From assembly GCA_946902875.1 (NCBI GenBank), contig OX336348.1, positions 10,999,741 through 11,063,740 of the forward strand: a stretch of 64,000 nucleotides of DNA. The letters are read 5' to 3'. This document shows, piece by piece, positions 61,155-64,000 of the stretch. Under the pieces are notes generated by a model. The model was not told where the DNA came from. It ran no database searches and saw only the letters and a list, made by a program, of their open reading frames with translations. The DNA is from Nematopogon swammerdamellus. Lineage: Eukaryota > Arthropoda > Insecta > Lepidoptera > Adelidae. Position numbers and translations under genes: made by a program. The first letter of the stretch is position 1, and every line of letters starts with the position of its first letter.

Positions 61155-64000
61155 ACTGTACTACCAAAATGTTAGAGGTCTGCGGACGAAACTATCGTCA
61201 GTAAGAAATATTATTAATACGCTAGACGCGCAAGTGATAGCCCTAATAGAAACGTATTTAGATGACACTATTACCACAGATTACTTAATAGTTACTTCGT
61301 AACAGATAAATCACTCCATAGAAAATGTTCATACCTTCGGGCTTTAATAGCCTACTCTTTCACAACGCCAATCGCTGCGTGCGAAAATGTACCTTAACGA
61401 TCGAGTGTAAAGTGGTTATTGCTTTGCAGCTGCGCGCACTTGCGTGGGCGAGCGTCTATGTATACTTCGCGCGGCAGACGAATTTCTACGGAAAAAGACC
61501 GCCGGCGGCCCATCGGGCGGTAGGTAGTTAGCGCGCGCAAGTACATAGAGTGCGTGAGGCCTGCTATTACGGACAATGAAATATTTGGTGCAAGAGACTA
61601 TGAAACAATGCGATGTGACCGAGCCGCCGGGCGGCGGGGAGGCGGGGTGCTGGCGGCCGCGCGCGGCTGCTACCGGCTGCAAGGCGCGGCCGGCGCCCCC
61701 AACCTCCCGGGGTGCGAGTGTGTATATGCTACGTTAAGTAAGAGCTCTTTTAAATTGTTTTTGTGTGTAGTATATTTAGCCCCTAGCATAAGTGCAGATA
61801 ATTATATACATTTTTTAAGTAGTACAGAAGAGTATATATTAAGTCATAGTTTCTCTAATATTTTAATTGTAGGAGATTTCAACACACATTCTATGCCGCA
61901 ACACGTGAAAATCCAATTGGAGTGTTTTAAGTCTTTTTGTGGTCTCGAGCAGCACAATTGTGTACCAAACGTATACGGCAGGATGTTGGATCTGGTTCTG
62001 TCGAACTTTTCAGAGGAGAACATAGCTGTGGAGGCAGCCGATGAGGAGTTGGTAAAGCAAGATCTCTACCATCCTCCGCTCTATATAACGCTGAAGCACA
62101 ACTTAGAGAAAAGTAGTAACAAGGAGGACAATACCCAGGAATGGAATTTCTACAAAACAGATTTTCCTAGATTGCGCGACTGTCTGAGCGCGGTCGACTG
62201 GTCAAGCGTTTACACTTCATCTGATGTAGATGAAGGGGTAAACGTATTCTATGCAAAGCTACAAGAGTGTATAGATGATTGTGTGCCTAAGAAAAAGCGA
62301 TGTGGAGCTAATCAACAATCAAGGTTTTCTTATCCTACTTGGTTTGACGCTGAACTGATTCGCGACATTGGCAGCAAAGCTTTCTTCCACAGGCGGTATA
62401 AGCAAACCAAACAAGAGTGTGACCGGGAAACGTTTAGTCAATTGCGCAGTAAGGTTAGGTATCGATCGAGAGAATTATATAATACATACATGCGAACGAT
62501 CGAGAGCAGTATAAAAGAGGATTGCAAACAGTTTTGGAAGTTCATAAGGGCGAGTAAACGGAAAGTTTCTCTCCCCGATGAGGTTACCTACAATGGAATA
62601 AAATATACTGAAGAAGATATCGCAAACACCTTTGCGGAGTATTTTGAGTCCGTGTACAACAATACAGCACCGGTGCTCGATCCTATGGCGGCCGGCTGCA
62701 GAGGCAAAACCAACTCTGACCAGGTAGCTATCGGAGAAGTAACATACGGGGACTTAAAAAATGCCTTCAAACAACTAAAACCTAAGCATTCCTTTGGACC
62801 GGACGGCTTACCGCCGTCGGTGATAAAGATGTGTGGAGGCTTTGTAGCGGAGCCACTACTTCACATTATTAACACATCACTTAAAACGCAGAAATATCCA
62901 GTAGTTTGGAAGGACAGTAGAGTGGTACCGATACACAAGAAGGGAGCTAAGTCGGATGTTTCTAACTACAGACCACTGGCGGTCCTAAACACATTCGCGA
63001 AAGTCTTCGAAACAGTACTCCAAAAGCAAATATACAATCAGGTAAAACATCGCCTCTCAAATGAACAGCATGGCTTTAGACCGGAGCGCTCCACCACTTC
63101 AAATCTGGTGTGTCTAAGTACCTACTTAATAGAAAAAATGGACGAGGGTCATCAGGTGGATGTAGCCTACTTTGACTTCAGAAAGGCCTTTGATCAGGTG
63201 GACAATGATGTTCTTCTGGAAAAAATGGCAGACTTTGGGTTTACATCCAAACTGCTTACTTTTTTGCTGATTATATGCGAGATAGAAGGCAGTACGTGCA
63301 ATACAAAGGTACCATGTCAAAATCGTACTACACCAGGTCAGGGGTCAGTCAGGGGTCAAATCTGGGACTACTGGAGTTTCTCCTGATGATAAACGACCTT
63401 CCGTTTGTGATTAGGGTTGCGCTGTGTTTGTTGTTCGCGGATGATTTAAAAATATTCACGGAAGTTCGAAGCCGGGCCGACTGCCTGGCTCTCCAACGGG
63501 ACATAGATGAAGTAAATTATTGGAGTCTAGCTAACAAGTTGCATTTCAATGTAGATAAGTTCATGATTGTTAGTTTCTCGAGGAAAAATGCTCCAACACT
63601 ACACAATTACCAACTAGGTGGAGTATCATTGAGGCGCGATACGCAGGTCAAGGACTTGGGGGTTATTTTTGATGACAAATTGACGTTTCACGATCACATT
63701 GAGGGAATGTGTAAAGCCGCCAGTAGAACATTGGGGGTAGTGTTGCGTCAATCGAGAGATTTTCACAATGCTGACTCCATAAAGCTGCTGTTTAATTCAT
63801 TCGTACGAAGTAAACTATAAAGCAACGCAATCATCTGGACGCCGCATGAGTTTAATTACAAACTGATATTGGAAAAAGTTAAAAAAAAATTCATTAGAAT
63901 GCTTTATTACAAAACGTATAATTATTTCCCGTATCTCTTCCCAACTAAATACATATTAGGCATGGTGAGCTACAATTCTATAGAATGGAGAAGAGATTTA
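61155..64000 (+). pseudogene. LINE J ORF2: endonuclease and reverse transcriptase, interrupted
   Basis: The endonuclease starts YYQNVRGLRTKLSS with ALIETYL; after the 289-bp insert it continues DNEIFGARDYETMRCDRA and reaches VGDFNTHS. RT motifs: WKDSRVVPIHKKG, NYRPLAVLNTFAK, HGFRPERSTTSNL, FDFRKAFDQVDN, a GVSQGSNLGL box and FADD (LLFADDLKIF). Defects: the insert, a one-base loss in the T run at 63260-63265, and a stop at 63818-63820 after which homologous-looking sequence continues to the window end. The 3' end lies outside the window. Confidence 0.85.
61275..61563. mobile_element. 289-bp insertion in LINE J, flanked by CTATTAC
   Basis: CTATTAC lies at 61268-61274 and 61564-61570. Removing the insert and one repeat rejoins the endonuclease frame (LDDTIT then DNEIFG). 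The insert starts CACAGATTAC and ends GAGGCCTG, is GC-rich in its middle and has no ORF of note. A 7-8-bp duplication suggests a non-autonomous hAT-like element, but long terminal inverted repeats are not evident. Confidence 0.7.

Larger units (their letters stand above)
60612..64000 (+). mobile_element. LINE J, Jockey/CR1-like retrotransposon, runs off the window
   Basis: It has a partial ORF1 (60612-61154) and then ORF2 with APE endonuclease and RT to the end of the window. It is 5' truncated where it meets the FB3 tail, and interrupted by a 289-bp insert at 61275-61563. The clade within the Jockey superfamily is not resolved here. Confidence 0.85.

Overview
This window looks like repeat-dense nuclear DNA from an insect, most likely a moth or butterfly. 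I recognise lepidopteran-type dispersed repeats (heads containing TGCCCGCGGCTTCGCTCGCG, and a tail containing CCACTGCTGGACATAGGCC). There is a short run of the insect telomere unit CCTAA. The background is AT-rich with GC-rich transposon bodies. I found no intact host gene, rRNA gene, tRNA gene or CRISPR array. Nearly everything that can be supported is a transposable element, a satellite, or a decayed fragment of one.

Layout. 0-9 kb: piggyBac C-terminal remnant, a Jockey-superfamily LINE (A1), a truncated R1-clade LINE (B1), and a dispersed element (E1) holding a tRNA/5S-rRNA chimeric SINE (S1). 9.9-17.5 kb: one mariner split by about 6.6 kb of nested insertions, including a LINE A copy with a textbook twin-priming inversion (A3) that sits inside a second SINE (S2). 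18-24 kb: a short F-family element, a tandem array of about 300-bp units, and a CR1/Jockey-like LINE (D1). 24.2-34.9 kb: three R4/Dong-like LINEs with a C-terminal restriction-like endonuclease. G has an uninterrupted 1333-codon ORF with a duplicated Myb-like N-terminus; H1 and H2 are almost identical, truncated and joined head to head, forming a palindrome with 2.8-kb arms. 35-45 kb: small tandem repeats, foldback-like minisatellite element FB1, a frameshifted DUF4817-like fragment, TATA-bearing repeat Z2, and LINE D2 interrupted by an F/minisatellite element. 45.5-51.9 kb: the 3' end of another R4-like LINE (C), interrupted by a full-length R1-clade LINE (B2) with a 15-bp target duplication. 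52-60.6 kb: foldback elements FB2 and FB3, a 495-bp tandem duplication, and a 2.4-kb satellite of 96-bp units open in both strands. 60.6 kb to the end: a Jockey-like LINE (J) running out of the window, carrying a 289-bp insertion.

How the parts relate. The elements are nested and their order can be read. C was present before B2 landed in it. D2 was present before an F-family element split it. S2 was present before A3 landed in it. The host repeats were present before three small inverted-repeat or MITE-like elements inserted (67, 135 and 289 bp); for each, the empty site can be seen in a sister copy or in the interrupted reading frame. The FB family is the most unusual object: a short dispersed-repeat head, two opposed arms of about 67-bp minisatellite, an inverted head, and a retroelement-like tail ending in TGAT repeats.
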